Below are positions 55,914-64,000 of a DNA stretch of 64,000 nt, in pieces. The notes under the pieces were generated by a model. The model was given only the letters and a program-made list of their open reading frames with translations. It was not told where the DNA came from and ran no database searches. The stretch is from Alphaproteobacteria bacterium HGW-Alphaproteobacteria-1. Its GTDB lineage: Bacteria > Pseudomonadota > Alphaproteobacteria > Rhodobacterales > Rhodobacteraceae. The stretch is from the NCBI GenBank assembly GCA_002842985.1, contig PHEQ01000002.1, positions 159,965 through 223,964 of the forward strand, given 5' to 3'. Numbering within the stretch: the first letter of the stretch is position 1; every line of letters begins with the position of its first letter. A program made the position numbers and the translations under genes.

Positions 55914-56627
55914 ATGTCCGCCATGTTCGAGGAACTCGACTATCAGCCCACCGAGATCGGTGCGATTTCCCTGCGCCGTCGCCGCGACCTGCGGCTCGGG
56001 CAGGATGTGCTGGAAATCAAGCTGGGCGAGGAATTCCTGATGACCAGCGCCTTTACCGCCTCCGAGGTGGCGCTGGCGCGGCTTGGGGTAGCAGCCTGCA
56101 ACGGCGCGGCGCTCGATGTGGTCGTTGGCGGGCTTGGCCTTGGCTATACGGCACAGGAGGTGCTGGCGGCGGACCGGGTGCGCCGTCTCGATGTGGTGGA
56201 ATACCTGCAACCGGTGATCGACTGGCACGAAAGCGGGCTGTTGCCACTTGGGCCGGTGCTGACCGGCGATCCGCGCTGCCGCCTGATCCGGGGCGATTTC
56301 TTTGCGCTCACGACCTCGTCCGAGGGCTATGATCCCGCCACGCCGGGCCGCCGGTATGACGCGGTCCTCGTGGATATCGACCATTCGCCCGAGGCGCTTC
56401 TGGATGCGCGCAGCACATCCTTCTACCGACCCGAGGGGCTGCGCGACGTGCTGCGGCACCTCAGGCCGGGGGGCATATTCGGCCTTTGGTCGAACGAGCC
56501 GCCCGATGCAGCCTTTGCCGCGCGCCTTGGCGGCGTCTTTGCCGAAAGCTGGGTGGAAAAGGTGGTGTTCGACAATCCGTTGCAGGGCAAATCCTTCACG
56601 CAGGCGGTCTATCTTGCCCGCGCCTGA
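55914..56627 (+). CDS. Spermidine-synthase-like methyltransferase fold protein
   Basis: A 237-residue protein of the spermidine synthase / SAM-dependent methyltransferase superfamily. A glycine loop VVVGGLGLGYTAQEVL and the acidic VVEYLQPVIDW define the nucleotide site, and AVLVDIDHSPEALL is the catalytic-acid region. The usual polyamine N-terminal beta domain is reduced to a short segment (LEIKLGEEFLMTSAF). Whether it makes polyamines or methylates something is unknown. GGAG seven bases before the ATG supports the start. It stands between a terminator and an exported esterase gene. Confidence 0.8.
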   Translation: MSAMFEELDYQPTEIGAISLRRRRDLRLGQDVLEIKLGEEFLMTSAFTASEVALARLGVAACNGAALDVVVGGLGLGYTAQEVLAADRVRRLDVVEYLQPVIDWHESGLLPLGPVLTGDPRCRLIRGDFFALTTSSEGYDPATPGRRYDAVLVDIDHSPEALLDARSTSFYRPEGLRDVLRHLRPGGIFGLWSNEPPDAAFAARLGGVFAESWVEKVVFDNPLQGKSFTQAVYLARA

Positions 56628-56693
56628 CAGGCTTGTGACATGACATTTCAGGCGCGCCGGTTAGGTTGACCATGTTTGATTTCAGAGGATCTC

Positions 56694-57500
56694 ATGCGCC
56701 TGTTCCTTCTTTGCCTTGCCCTGCTTTTTCCCTCTCAAACCCTCGCCACCGGGCCCGCGCCCGAGCCGTGCCGCGATGCGATCCCCTGCCCGCTTGGTGA
56801 CCGGTCCTATCATGTCAAGGAACCCGACGATTGGGACGGGGTCACGCCCCTGCCGGTGCTGCTGCATTTCCACGGCTGGATGCGGCAGGGCACACTGATC
56901 GTGAATCATGGCCGCATTTCGGGCGCGACGCGGCGGCGCGGCGTGCTGCTGCTTGCCCCCAACGGCGCGGGCAAGACCTGGGATTTCTGGACGCGCCAGA
57001 CCGATGACGTGGCATTCGCCGCCGCCGTGATCGAGGACGCGGCCAAACGCTATCCCATCGACCGCGACCGCATCTTCGTCTCGGGCTATTCCTACGGCTC
57101 GGCCATGGCCTGGCGCTATGCCTGCGAGAACGGCAACGGCGTGGCCGCCGTTCTGGCGGTCTCGGGAACGCTCGATCAGTTCGAGGACTGCCCGCAAGCC
57201 CCGACCGAGTTCCGCCATGTCCACGGGCTCAAGGACACGGTGCTGCGCTTTCCCTTCGGCCCGGACGGGCAGACGACATGGCCGGTCAAGCTCTGGCGTG
57301 ACCGGTTGGGCTGTGACGGGCCGGGACAGGACGCGGGCAATTGGTCCGTGACCGACCATGACAGCTTTGCCCGCACGACATGGGATTGCACGGGCGGGCG
57401 CGTCCTGCTCGATGTCCATGCGCGCGGCCATTTCATCCCGCGCGGCTGGATCGCACGGCAACTTGATGAATTGCTCGGGTTGCCGCCCTCCTATCCGTGA
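56694..57500 (+). CDS. Exported polyhydroxybutyrate-depolymerase-like esterase
   Basis: A 268-residue secreted alpha/beta hydrolase. Residues 1-19 are a signal peptide (SQTLA). LLHFHGWMRQG supplies the oxyanion region, GYSYGSAM (near residue 130) is the nucleophile elbow, and GLKDTVLRF and HARGHFIPRGW carry the likely Asp and His. Four or more cysteines in the mature protein suggest disulfides. It belongs with LpqC/PHB depolymerase and feruloyl-esterase-like proteins; the substrate is open. AGAGG upstream sets the ATG at 56694. Confidence 0.82.
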   Translation: MRLFLLCLALLFPSQTLATGPAPEPCRDAIPCPLGDRSYHVKEPDDWDGVTPLPVLLHFHGWMRQGTLIVNHGRISGATRRRGVLLLAPNGAGKTWDFWTRQTDDVAFAAAVIEDAAKRYPIDRDRIFVSGYSYGSAMAWRYACENGNGVAAVLAVSGTLDQFEDCPQAPTEFRHVHGLKDTVLRFPFGPDGQTTWPVKLWRDRLGCDGPGQDAGNWSVTDHDSFARTTWDCTGGRVLLDVHARGHFIPRGWIARQLDELLGLPPSYP

Positions 57501-57557
57501 GCGGCGCGTGACGACCCCGGGCTTGACACGCCCCGCCCCAAGCATCAGGCCGATTAC

Positions 57558-58409
57558 ATGCGCCTCTTTCTTCTGACCGCCCTCACCATGATCGCCTTTG
57601 CCGCCAATTCGGTGCTGAACCGGATGGCTCTGGCGGGCGGCAGCATTGACGCGACTAGTTTCGGCACGATCCGGCTGATCGCGGGGGCGGTGATGCTGGC
57701 CGCGCTGTGTATCGGTCTGCGCGGCGGTCTGCGCCTTGGCGGGCCGGGGCGGTTGGCGGGCGTGTCGGCACTCTTGCTCTATATATACGGGTTTTCCGGG
57801 GCCTATACCGTGCTCGATGCGGGCCTTGGCGCGCTCATCCTTTTCGGCGTGGTGCAGATCACCATGTTCGCGGGCAGTCTCATTGCGCGCGAGGCGGTTC
57901 CACTGCGCCGCGCGCTTGGTGCAGCGCTGGCGTTTTCGGGGCTTGTCTGGCTGCTCTGGCCCGGCGCGGGACCACAGGTCAGCGTTCTGCACGGGCTGAT
58001 GATGGCGGCGGCGGGCTTGGGCTGGGGGATCTACTCGCTCGCGGGGCGGCGCAGCGCCGACGCGCTGCAAGGCACGGCGGCGAATTTCCTTATCGCCGCA
58101 CCTCTGGGCCTTGGGCTTGCTCTCCTCTTTCCTGCCTCGGGTGGCGTGCGCCTTGGCGCGGAGGGAATCGCGCTTGCGGTCCTGTCGGGGGCGGTGACCT
58201 CGGGGCTGGGCTATGCGCTCTGGTATCGCGTTCTGCCGGATCTGCCCTCGTCGGTGGCAGCGGTGGCGCAACTCACCGTGCCGGTGATCGCCATGGCGGG
58301 CGGTGTGCTGCTTCTGGGCGAGACGCTTGGCCTGCCGCTCATTGTTGCGGGTGCCGTGGTTCTGGGGGGCGTCGCGCTCTCGGTCGTTCCGCTCAGGGGC
58401 CGACGATAG
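57558..58409 (+). CDS. DMT superfamily (EamA) permease
   Basis: A 283-residue inner-membrane protein with ten hydrophobic helices arranged as two EamA repeats (about residues 1-135 and 145-280). The second repeat contains SGLGYALWYRVLPDLPSSVA and a QLTVPVIAMAGGVLLLGE segment typical of RhaT/EamA exporters. Substrate unknown. Its last 17 bases overlap the 3' end of the convergent nudix gene. No strong ribosome-binding site precedes the ATG. Confidence 0.85.
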   Translation: MRLFLLTALTMIAFAANSVLNRMALAGGSIDATSFGTIRLIAGAVMLAALCIGLRGGLRLGGPGRLAGVSALLLYIYGFSGAYTVLDAGLGALILFGVVQITMFAGSLIAREAVPLRRALGAALAFSGLVWLLWPGAGPQVSVLHGLMMAAAGLGWGIYSLAGRRSADALQGTAANFLIAAPLGLGLALLFPASGGVRLGAEGIALAVLSGAVTSGLGYALWYRVLPDLPSSVAAVAQLTVPVIAMAGGVLLLGETLGLPLIVAGAVVLGGVALSVVPLRGRR

Positions 58410-58833
58410 GCTCCAGCGGGTCATAGCCCATGCCGCGCCGGAACGCGACCGCGCCAAGGCTGTCGGGCTTGACGCGCAGCGCCGCCATTTCCCCTTCGCT
58501 GACCCAGCGGCGGCGCGTCACCACGCCTTCGGGGTCACGCCAGTCCTCCGACAGCGCCCCCGCGACCAGACGGCAGCGAAAGAACACCTCGACCTGATGA
58601 AACCCGCCACCCGGCGCGTGAAACTCGTTCACCAGACAGGGCGGGCCGACCTTTATGCGAAGCCCGGTCTCCTCATGCACCTCGCGGATAAGGTTCTCGG
58701 GCAAGGAGCTATGCGCCTCCACCCCACCGCCCGGCGCGCACCACAGCGTGCTGGCCGCATCGGAAAAGGCGTTGACCAGCAAAAGCCTCCCCTCCTCGAC
58801 GATCACCGCGCGCACGGCCAGCCGGGGCGACAT
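58393..58833 (-). CDS. NUDIX hydrolase
   Basis: A 146-residue NUDIX protein with the box GGGVEAHSSLPENLIREVHE, then ETGL, near residues 35-60; it keeps the REVHEE metal-binding core. Such proteins hydrolyse nucleoside diphosphates linked to X, for example oxidised nucleotides or nucleotide sugars; specificity is not visible. It starts three bases after the purK stop, so it is the last gene of purE-purK-nudix. Confidence 0.88.
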   Translation of the reverse strand: MSPRLAVRAVIVEEGRLLLVNAFSDAASTLWCAPGGGVEAHSSLPENLIREVHEETGLRIKVGPPCLVNEFHAPGGGFHQVEVFFRCRLVAGALSEDWRDPEGVVTRRRWVSEGEMAALRVKPDSLGAVAFRRGMGYDPLEPIVGP

Positions 58834-58836
58834 GGG

Positions 58837-59925
58837 TCAGCCGCCGCTGGCGTGGGATGGGCCGGTGACGCGGTTGACATGGCCCATCTTGCGCCCCGCG
58901 CGAACCTCGGCCTTGCCATAGAGATGCAGCGCCGCACGCGGATCGCGCATGAGATCCGGCAGCCGGTCCATGTCGTCGCCAATAAGGTTCTCCATCACCA
59001 CATCGGCGTGGCGCGCGCCATCGCCAAGCGGCCAGCCCGCCACAGCGCGGATGTGCTGCTCGAACTGGTCGATGGCACAGCCCGCCTGCGTCCAATGGCC
59101 CGAATTGTGCACGCGCGGCGCGATCTCGTTGACGATGAGTCCTCTCGGCGTGACGAACAACTCCACCCCCATCACACCGACATAATCGAGCGCGTTGAGG
59201 ATCTTGCCCGCCAATAGAACCGCATCGGTGCGCTGCATGGCACTGAGCCGCGCGGGTACGGTGGTGGTGCGCAGGATGCCACCCTCATGCACGTTCTCGC
59301 CCGGATCATAACAGGCCACCTCGCCCGACAGGCCGCGCGCGGCGATGACAGAAACTTCGTGGGAAAATTCGACAAACCCCTCGTAGATCGCCGGTTGCCC
59401 GTTCATCGCGGCCAGCGCCGCCTCGGCCTCGCCCTTCGCATTGATGCGCGCCTGCCCCTTGCCGTCATAGCCGAATCGCCGGGTCTTGAGGATACCGGGC
59501 GCGCCGATTTCGGCCAGCGCCTCAAGCAGATCCTCGGGGTCTTCCACCGCGGCAAAGGGCGCGGTGGCCAATCCGATATCCGTCAGGAACGCCTTTTCCA
59601 CAAGCCGATCCTGGCTGGCCTTGAGTGCGCGGCGGTTCGGGCGCACGGGGCGCAGGTCCTCAAGCAGGTCGAGCGCGGCCGTGGGGATGTTCTCGAACTC
59701 GTAGGTGATCACATCGACACTCTCGGCAAAGCGCTTCAGCGCCACCTCGTCCTCATATCCGGCCTTGACGTGATAATTGCTGACATGGCTCGCGGGGCAA
59801 TCGCCGGCAGGCTCGAACACGCAGGTCTTGAAGCCGAGACGGGAGGCCGCGACCGACAGCATCCGGCCAAGCTGCCCGCCGCCGAGAATGCCGATGGTGG
59901 CGCCGGGGGCCAGAGGCTCAGTCAT
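58837..59925 (-). CDS. purK: 5-(carboxyamino)imidazole ribonucleotide synthase
   Basis: PurK carboxylates AIR with bicarbonate and ATP. The 362-residue ATP-grasp enzyme has the N-terminal [13 protein letters not shown] motif, [29 protein letters not shown]-grasp loop and the [14 protein letters not shown] signature near residue 265. The ATG at 59925 overlaps the purE stop by eight bases, coupling translation. The frame is open into purE but the family starts here. Confidence 0.96.
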   Translation of the reverse strand: MTEPLAPGATIGILGGGQLGRMLSVAASRLGFKTCVFEPAGDCPASHVSNYHVKAGYEDEVALKRFAESVDVITYEFENIPTAALDLLEDLRPVRPNRRALKASQDRLVEKAFLTDIGLATAPFAAVEDPEDLLEALAEIGAPGILKTRRFGYDGKGQARINAKGEAEAALAAMNGQPAIYEGFVEFSHEVSVIAARGLSGEVACYDPGENVHEGGILRTTTVPARLSAMQRTDAVLLAGKILNALDYVGVMGVELFVTPRGLIVNEIAPRVHNSGHWTQAGCAIDQFEQHIRAVAGWPLGDGARHADVVMENLIGDDMDRLPDLMRDPRAALHLYGKAEVRAGRKMGHVNRVTGPSHASGG

Positions 59926-60406
59926 CGGCAGGCTCCTCGGGGATCGAGGCCGAAAGCGCCGCGCGCCACGCGTCCAGACGGTCCGCCAGCGCCGGATCGC
60001 CATTGGCCAGGATCGCCGCCGCCATCAGACCCGCATTGGTCGCCCCCGCCGCCCCAATGGCCATAGTGGCCACCGGAAACCCCTTCGGCATCTGCACGAT
60101 GGAATAAAGGCTGTCCACGCCCGACAGCGCGCGCGTCTGCACCGGCACGCCGATCACGGGCACCCGCGTCTTGGAGGCCATCATCCCCGGCAGATGCGCC
60201 GCCCCGCCCGCGCCCGCGATGATCACATGCAGGCCGCGCGCGACCGCTGTGCGCCCATAGTCCCAGAGCCGATCCGGCGTGCGATGCGCCGAGACGATCC
60301 GTGTCTCATAGGCCACGCCCAGTTCGTCGAGCACGTCCGCGGCCCCGCGCATGGTCGGCCAGTCGGACTGGCTGCCCATGATGATGCCCACCTTCACGCC
60401 TGTCAT
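59918..60406 (-). CDS. purE: N5-carboxyaminoimidazole ribonucleotide mutase
   Basis: PurE converts N5-CAIR to CAIR next to PurK in purine synthesis. The 162-residue protein has the family start [14 protein letters not shown], with [14 protein letters not shown] and [11 protein letters not shown] loops that build the octamer active site. The ATG is 46 bases before the upstream DUF465 gene's stop and overlaps purK at its end. Confidence 0.96.
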   Translation of the reverse strand: MTGVKVGIIMGSQSDWPTMRGAADVLDELGVAYETRIVSAHRTPDRLWDYGRTAVARGLHVIIAGAGGAAHLPGMMASKTRVPVIGVPVQTRALSGVDSLYSIVQMPKGFPVATMAIGAAGATNAGLMAAAILANGDPALADRLDAWRAALSASIPEEPADD

Positions 60407-60452
60407 GCCGCGCCCCTCTCTTTGGAGCGCGCACTATAGCCATCACGCGGGC

Positions 60453-60677
60453 TTACGCAATGATGTCCGGGTAAAGCCGATCCTCGATCCGCGCGATCGT
60501 ATCACGCAGCCAGAGCTTCTTTTTCTTGAGCCGTTGCAGCGTCAGTTGATCGGCGGTGCCACGATCCTGCAACGCGCGGATCGCCTCGTCGAGATCGCGA
60601 TGCTCACGGCGGAACTCCTCGAGTTCCACGCGCAGGACCTCTTCGTTCTTCATGGACAGATCGCCAAAGGCATTCAT
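60453..60677 (-). CDS. DUF465 (YdcH-like) coiled-coil protein
   Basis: A 74-residue, almost entirely helical protein: VLRVELEEFRREHRDLDEAI, then RALQDRGTADQLTLQRLKKK and KLWLRDTIARIEDRLYP. This is the DUF465 pattern of two antiparallel helices, abundant in alphaproteobacteria and of unknown function. The ATG at 60677 is the first with a family match; a second at residue 9 is possible. A heat-shock-like promoter may lie upstream at 60770-60798. It precedes purE on the same strand. Confidence 0.83.
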   Translation of the reverse strand: MNAFGDLSMKNEEVLRVELEEFRREHRDLDEAIRALQDRGTADQLTLQRLKKKKLWLRDTIARIEDRLYPDIIA

Positions 60678-60769
60678 GGTCAGCGATTCCCCTGAAAAGA
60701 CTGCGGATGTTGACGATACCGGATTTTCACGCTTCCGCAAAGCACTTGCAGAGACCGGTTGCCCCTCCC

Positions 60770-60798
60770 ATATTTGACGGGCCGGTCTGCCTTTCAAG
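60770..60798 (-). promoter_or_regulatory. Possible RpoH-type promoter facing DUF465
   Basis: On the minus strand CTTGAA (60798-60793), 17 bases and AAATAT (60775-60770) resemble the alphaproteobacterial heat-shock promoter, whose -35 is CTTGAA. It faces away from the Hsp20 gene 43 bases to its right, so the correspondence may be coincidental. Confidence 0.25.
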
Positions 60799-60840
60799 GG
60801 GTCCGGGACAAGGACGGTCGCTTACACTCAAGGACGTGTC

Positions 60841-61254
60841 ATGACAAAGCTTACTCTGGGAACGCATCCCTACCTGCTGGGCTTCGAGCAACTCGAACGG
60901 ATGCTGGAACGCAGCGCGAAATCCGGCAACGAGGGCTATCCGCCCTTCAATATCGAACAGACCTCGCAGAATTCCTATCGCATCACGCTCGCCGTGGCGG
61001 GCTTTGCCGAGGACGATCTGGCGATCACCGTCGAGGACCGTCAACTGGTCATTCGCGGGCGTCAGTCCGATGCAGTCGAGGAACGTCTGTTCCTGCATCG
61101 CGGCATCGCCGCGCGTCAGTTTCAACGTTCTTTCGTGCTGGCCGACGGCGTCGAGGTGGGCGAGGCGGTGATGGAAAACGGTCTGCTGCATGTCGATCTG
61201 CGGCGGATCGAGCCGGAACCGGTGGTGCAACGGATCAGGATCAACAAGGGGTAG
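60841..61254 (+). CDS. Hsp20 family small heat shock protein
   Basis: A 137-residue alpha-crystallin-domain chaperone. It has the core NSYRITLAVAGFAEDDLAIT, the LVIRGRQ strand, RGIAARQFQRSFVLADGVEV and the C-terminal MENGLLHVDLRR with the RIRIN tail. Small Hsps hold unfolding proteins in the cytoplasm. Its partner DUF1150 gene begins six bases after the stop, a pair conserved in alphaproteobacteria. AAGGAC precedes the ATG. Confidence 0.92.
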   Translation: MTKLTLGTHPYLLGFEQLERMLERSAKSGNEGYPPFNIEQTSQNSYRITLAVAGFAEDDLAITVEDRQLVIRGRQSDAVEERLFLHRGIAARQFQRSFVLADGVEVGEAVMENGLLHVDLRRIEPEPVVQRIRINKG

Positions 61255-61260
61255 GCGGTC

Positions 61261-61488
61261 ATGGATGTAAAACAGGATTTGGCACAGGCCACGGGGCGGC
61301 CCATCGTCTATGTGCGGCCCGTCAAGGTGGATGAGTTGCCCGAGGAAATGCGGGCGCAGTTGGACGGCGTGACCACGCTCTATGCCGTGCACTCGACCGA
61401 AGGCGAGCGCCTTGCGCTGGTGCGCGACCGAAAACTTGCGTTCTTTCTTGCGCGGCAGAACGAGATGGAGCCCGTCACGGTGCACTGA
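61261..61488 (+). CDS. DUF1150 family protein
   Basis: A 75-residue protein with the DUF1150 core IVYVRPVKVDELPEEMRAQL and GERLALVRDRKLAFFLARQN. The function is unknown; it consistently follows an Hsp20 gene in this class and is probably cotranscribed with it here. The ATG has GGGG and AGGCGGTC close upstream. Confidence 0.86.
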   Translation: MDVKQDLAQATGRPIVYVRPVKVDELPEEMRAQLDGVTTLYAVHSTEGERLALVRDRKLAFFLARQNEMEPVTVH

Positions 61489-61511
61489 CGGGCTCTCTGT
61501 TCCCCGCGCCG

Positions 61512-62327
61512 TCAGATCAGCGCGAAAATCCGTGCAGGCCCGCCGGTGCCGCCGCGATGCTTGGGGGCACCGACGACGATGGTGGCCCCGCTGGCGGGCA
61601 CCTTGTCGAGATTGGCGAGGTTCTCGATCCCGAAACGCCCCGTCGGCAACCACGCGTAATGCGTGGCGAAATCCGGCGAGATCCCGTGATCGAGCGACAG
61701 CGTGTCGCTGGCGATGGAGCGCGCGCCGGTCTCCTCGATCAGCATTTGTGCGGCCTCGACGTGAAAGCCCGGATAATGCTGCTTCTCGCCATCGAAACCG
61801 CGGAAGGCATCGCTGCCAACCTTCGCCCCCCAACCGGAATAAAGCGCCACACAGGCCCCTTCCGGGATCGGGCCATGGGCGGCGATCCACGCCTTGAGGT
61901 CCTCGGGTGTCACCTGCGTGTCCGCATCCCCTGCCGCGCGCGCCGCGATATCGACCACGCAGAGCGGTGCCACCAGATCGCCAACCGCGATCTCATCGAC
62001 CGACGCGCCGTCGGCAGAGAAATGCAAGGGCGCGTCGATATGGGTGCCGGTATGCTCGTTCACCGTCAGCGTCATCAGGTTGAAGCTGTGTTCGGCAAAG
62101 TTGAAATTCTGCTCCATCGAAATGCCGGGCGCGCCGAAATAGGTCGGGAAATCAGGGCCGTAGGTATGGGTCAGGTCCTCGACCGTGCCATGGCCATGCG
62201 CCAGCGCGGCGGGCGCACCAAGCGGGGCCAGCGCCGTGGCCGCGCCCACAGAGGCGGCGGCAGTGAAAAAGCCGCGCCGCGACAGCATCCTGTCCTTGAC
62301 CGCGTTGATGATACAGACGTCACACAT
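61512..62327 (-). CDS. Tat-exported cyclase family (kynurenine-formamidase-like) hydrolase
   Basis: A 271-residue protein with a twin-arginine signal (LSRRGFFTAAASVGAATALA, ending near residue 45), so it acts in the periplasm. The mature part is the cyclase/KynB fold with the metal-binding HTGTHIDAPLHF motif near residue 95 and a second HYPGFHVEAA segment near residue 185. Cytosolic relatives hydrolyse N-formylkynurenine or polyketide-like rings; an exported form needs a different substrate. GAGGAGAAC upstream sets the ATG at 62327, and the open frame to 62357 is ignored. Confidence 0.87.
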   Translation of the reverse strand: MCDVCIINAVKDRMLSRRGFFTAAASVGAATALAPLGAPAALAHGHGTVEDLTHTYGPDFPTYFGAPGISMEQNFNFAEHSFNLMTLTVNEHTGTHIDAPLHFSADGASVDEIAVGDLVAPLCVVDIAARAAGDADTQVTPEDLKAWIAAHGPIPEGACVALYSGWGAKVGSDAFRGFDGEKQHYPGFHVEAAQMLIEETGARSIASDTLSLDHGISPDFATHYAWLPTGRFGIENLANLDKVPASGATIVVGAPKHRGGTGGPARIFALI

Positions 62328-62365
62328 GGGTCGTTCTCCTCTCCTGTTGGCGCGCAACGCGCGTT

Positions 62366-62920
62366 CTACTTGCCGAACTCCTTGAGCGCGCGCATGTCGA
62401 TGGTCCCGACCAATGCCAAAAGCGCCTCCGGCTCTGCGCCGCTCGCCTTGACGAGGATACGGTTATCCACCAGCCCTGTCACCTCGCGGTCCTGAACCAT
62501 GAATTTCTCGCGCCCGACGCGCTCGACCTTGCCACCGTAAAGCGCGGCATTCCCGATCATGCCGCCAAGCGCCCCGACCATCGGATTGTCGGCCATGAAT
62601 TGCAGCGTGATCGACTTGCCCTCGCCGCGATAGGTCGCCTCGGTTCCGGTGCCGCCGCCCATCATGGCAAGGCCCGCATTCATCTCGGTGTTGATCTCTC
62701 GGGTCCAGCCCGCGGGGGCCTCGGGCAGGAACTGCGCCAATGCCTCGGTCTTGAGCTGCAAAAGAAGCTGGCGGGCATAATCAAGCTCTTCGAGCGCATA
62801 GGCCGCATCACCCTCGGCATAGGCGTCGAGCGCGCTTTGCAGCGTGTCGGCGATCTCGTCGGCGGCGGCGGGCACGGCAAGACCAAGGGCAAGCGTTGCG
62901 GCAATAAGGGAACGTGTCAT
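62366..62920 (-). CDS. Exported hypothetical protein
   Basis: A 184-residue exported protein (signal peptide residues 1-20, ending AAA). The mature N-terminus is helical (YALEELDYARQLLLQLKTEA), followed by a beta-rich domain with YRGEGKSITLQFMADNP and REKFMVQDREVTGLVDN. I do not recognise a named family. It lies 38 bases upstream of the cyclase gene on the same strand and may be cotranscribed with it, though the products look unrelated. Confidence 0.72.
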   Translation of the reverse strand: MTRSLIAATLALGLAVPAAADEIADTLQSALDAYAEGDAAYALEELDYARQLLLQLKTEALAQFLPEAPAGWTREINTEMNAGLAMMGGGTGTEATYRGEGKSITLQFMADNPMVGALGGMIGNAALYGGKVERVGREKFMVQDREVTGLVDNRILVKASGAEPEALLALVGTIDMRALKEFGK

Positions 62921-63039
62921 TTGCGAATACTCCGCGTTTGATGCAAAAGGGTGCCTGACACCGGCAATGGGTCGGTGCCATGGGCCGAGTTTACGTCGCT
63001 GCGGCCCGTTTGCAATACCGCAGCAGGAGGGGGGCGGAC

Positions 63040-63306
63040 ATGGTCGCGCTGATGCGTCTGCTGATCTTCGGGCTGATCGCGCTCACGGGGATTTATCTGG
63101 GACTCTTGTGGTATTTCCGGGCGCGACGACGCGACAGGATGGCGCAGGACTGGCAAGAGGCCGGTCGCCCCGGCAACCGCGATGCCTATATTGCCGAAGG
63201 GATGGCGCAATACGAACGCTCGCTCAGGCGCAAGCTGCTGTGGCTGGTCTACATCCTGCCGGTGACAGCGATCGGGCTGCTGATCTGGCTCACGAATTTC
63301 AACTGA
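63040..63306 (+). CDS. Small two-helix membrane protein
   Basis: An 88-residue protein with two hydrophobic helices (about residues 4-24 and 66-84) separated by a basic, polar loop (RARRRDRMAQDWQEAGRPG). The layout is N-terminus out or in with both ends on the same side. GGAGGGGG precedes the ATG at 63040; the open frame reaches 62980 without homology. It starts an apparent pair with the DUF1523 gene 13 bases downstream. Function unknown. Confidence 0.75.
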   Translation: MVALMRLLIFGLIALTGIYLGLLWYFRARRRDRMAQDWQEAGRPGNRDAYIAEGMAQYERSLRRKLLWLVYILPVTAIGLLIWLTNFN

Positions 63307-63319
63307 GGGAACCCTCGAC

Positions 63320-63901
63320 ATGGTCTATCTGAAATGGGGTTGGCGCATCGTTTTCTGGACGGCGGTCGTGGCCTTCTTGCACTATACCCTGCCGCAGCAC
63401 GATATCGTGCGGATCACCGACACCTATGAAAAGCGTGTCAATCCGGGCGAGAACGCGCTCTTCTGGTCAAATGCCAGCACCGGCGAGAATGTCACCGCCA
63501 CCGAGCGCGACGTGTTCTTCATCCAGACGTTCCGCGCCAATGACCGCCCGATGATCTATCGCAACGAGGATACCGGCTGGGGCTGGCCGCCCTATTTCAA
63601 GTTCAACACCGCGAATCTCCAGGCCCGCGCGTCGGACATGCAGTCCAAGCGCAATGCCGAGACCGCGCAATGGGTGGCGATCCGCCACTATGGCTGGCGC
63701 AACGAGTTCCTGTCGATCTATCCCAACGCGATCGCGCTGTGGGAGGTCGACGGACCCGAGGCACGCATCATCCCGTGGTTCAATATCGTCCTGATCGTGA
63801 CACTCGCCGCGCTTTACTGGGCCATCCGGGTGCGCTGGAACCGGTTCTGGGACAAACGCCGCGCGCCGGAGGACAGCGAATGGAGCGAGGGCAAGGTCTG
63901 A
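63320..63901 (+). CDS. DUF1523 family membrane protein
   Basis: A 193-residue protein with an N-terminal helix (residues 6-24), a periplasmic DUF1523 domain (DIVRITDTYEKRVNP, MIYRNEDTGWGWPPYFKF, IRHYGWRNEFLSIYPNAIAL) and a C-terminal helix (about 150-172, PWFNIVLIVTLAALYWAIRV) followed by a basic tail. The family has no known function. It is cotranscribed with the preceding two-helix protein. The remaining bases to 64000 carry no feature I can support. Confidence 0.85.
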   Translation: MVYLKWGWRIVFWTAVVAFLHYTLPQHDIVRITDTYEKRVNPGENALFWSNASTGENVTATERDVFFIQTFRANDRPMIYRNEDTGWGWPPYFKFNTANLQARASDMQSKRNAETAQWVAIRHYGWRNEFLSIYPNAIALWEVDGPEARIIPWFNIVLIVTLAALYWAIRVRWNRFWDKRRAPEDSEWSEGKV

Positions 63902-64000
63902 CGCACCCGGCCCGTCACGGGGTTTCGCTTGATTTTTACACACGCGGTGCAATCATCGGGCTGTGCGCCTGCGGCTTGGCGCATATGGCCCGGCATACTC

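Noticed and set aside
57510..57545. A further copy of the double-hairpin repeat near the esterase-DMT gap
   Set aside because: Only a short stretch (GGGCTTGAC) resembles the element. No hairpin arms or second unit are present.
63902..64000. A gene or RNA at the right edge of the window
   Set aside because: No open frame with a start signal, no tRNA-like fold and no promoter pair is convincing in these 99 bases; the next gene may lie beyond the window.

Overview
This is a GC-rich chromosomal window that reads as an alphaproteobacterium of the Rhodobacteraceae (Roseobacter type). The evidence is a set of family-typical neighbours: rsmB-heparinase-purH, lspA-DUF3035-two M16 peptidases, Hsp20-DUF1150, DUF484-xerC, purE-purK, and many small lineage proteins (DUF1127, DUF465, DUF1674, DUF4399, DUF1523). 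Genus cannot be fixed from the sequence alone. I count 67 intact protein genes and one degraded gene. I see no rRNA, tRNA, CRISPR array, insertion sequence or prophage, and no stretch longer than 300 bases lacks a gene; the largest gap is 5343-5636.

Layout. 1-8.2 kb: accA, an FMN reductase, a LysR regulator, a DUF4399 protein, a FadH-type 2,4-dienoyl-CoA reductase and the ruvCAB operon. 8.2-17.2 kb: prmA, an MFS transporter, priA, a transaldolase-like aldolase, DUF484-xerC, a secreted P460-type cytochrome and phosphatidylcholine synthase. 17.2-20.2 kb: a decayed LuxR-type regulator, an alternative oxidase, a two-cluster ferredoxin and a carbamoylase-type amidase. 20.2-27.4 kb: divergent cobT/cobS and a complete branched-chain-type ABC transporter (livKHMGF) with a lipoprotein gene inside it. 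27.5-30.0 kb: a tightly coupled three-gene operon of unclear role. 30-41.7 kb: dapB, rsmB, a heparinase-like protein, purH, lspA, a paired M16 protease and a class III aminotransferase. 41.8-51 kb: comM, an esterase, gshB, yraN-rsmI facing an LpoA-like lipoprotein, glnD and clpS. 51-64 kb: an rsmC-like methyltransferase, an atypical SDR with hemF, bifunctional sat-cysC, a PHB-depolymerase-like esterase, a DMT permease, purE-purK-nudix, Hsp20-DUF1150, a Tat-exported cyclase and two membrane proteins.

Most of the window is housekeeping: nucleotide synthesis, DNA repair and recombination, RNA modification, nitrogen signalling and sulfate activation. The parts that merit a second look are regulatory or accessory. 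(1) The ferredoxin-alternative oxidase locus has an FNR/DNR-like box before the ferredoxin and an NsrR-like operator before the oxidase, suggesting control by oxygen and nitric oxide. (2) A roughly 60-bp double-hairpin element occurs in four intergenic gaps. (3) A CtrA-like box lies ahead of comM. (4) Several proteins look like enzymes with lost or altered active sites: the SDR beside hemF, a DgoK-like protein and the second M16 subunit. (5) A lipoprotein with a possible Cys-His-Asp triad is embedded in the liv operon. All functional assignments rest on reading the sequence and recalled family features; no database search was run.
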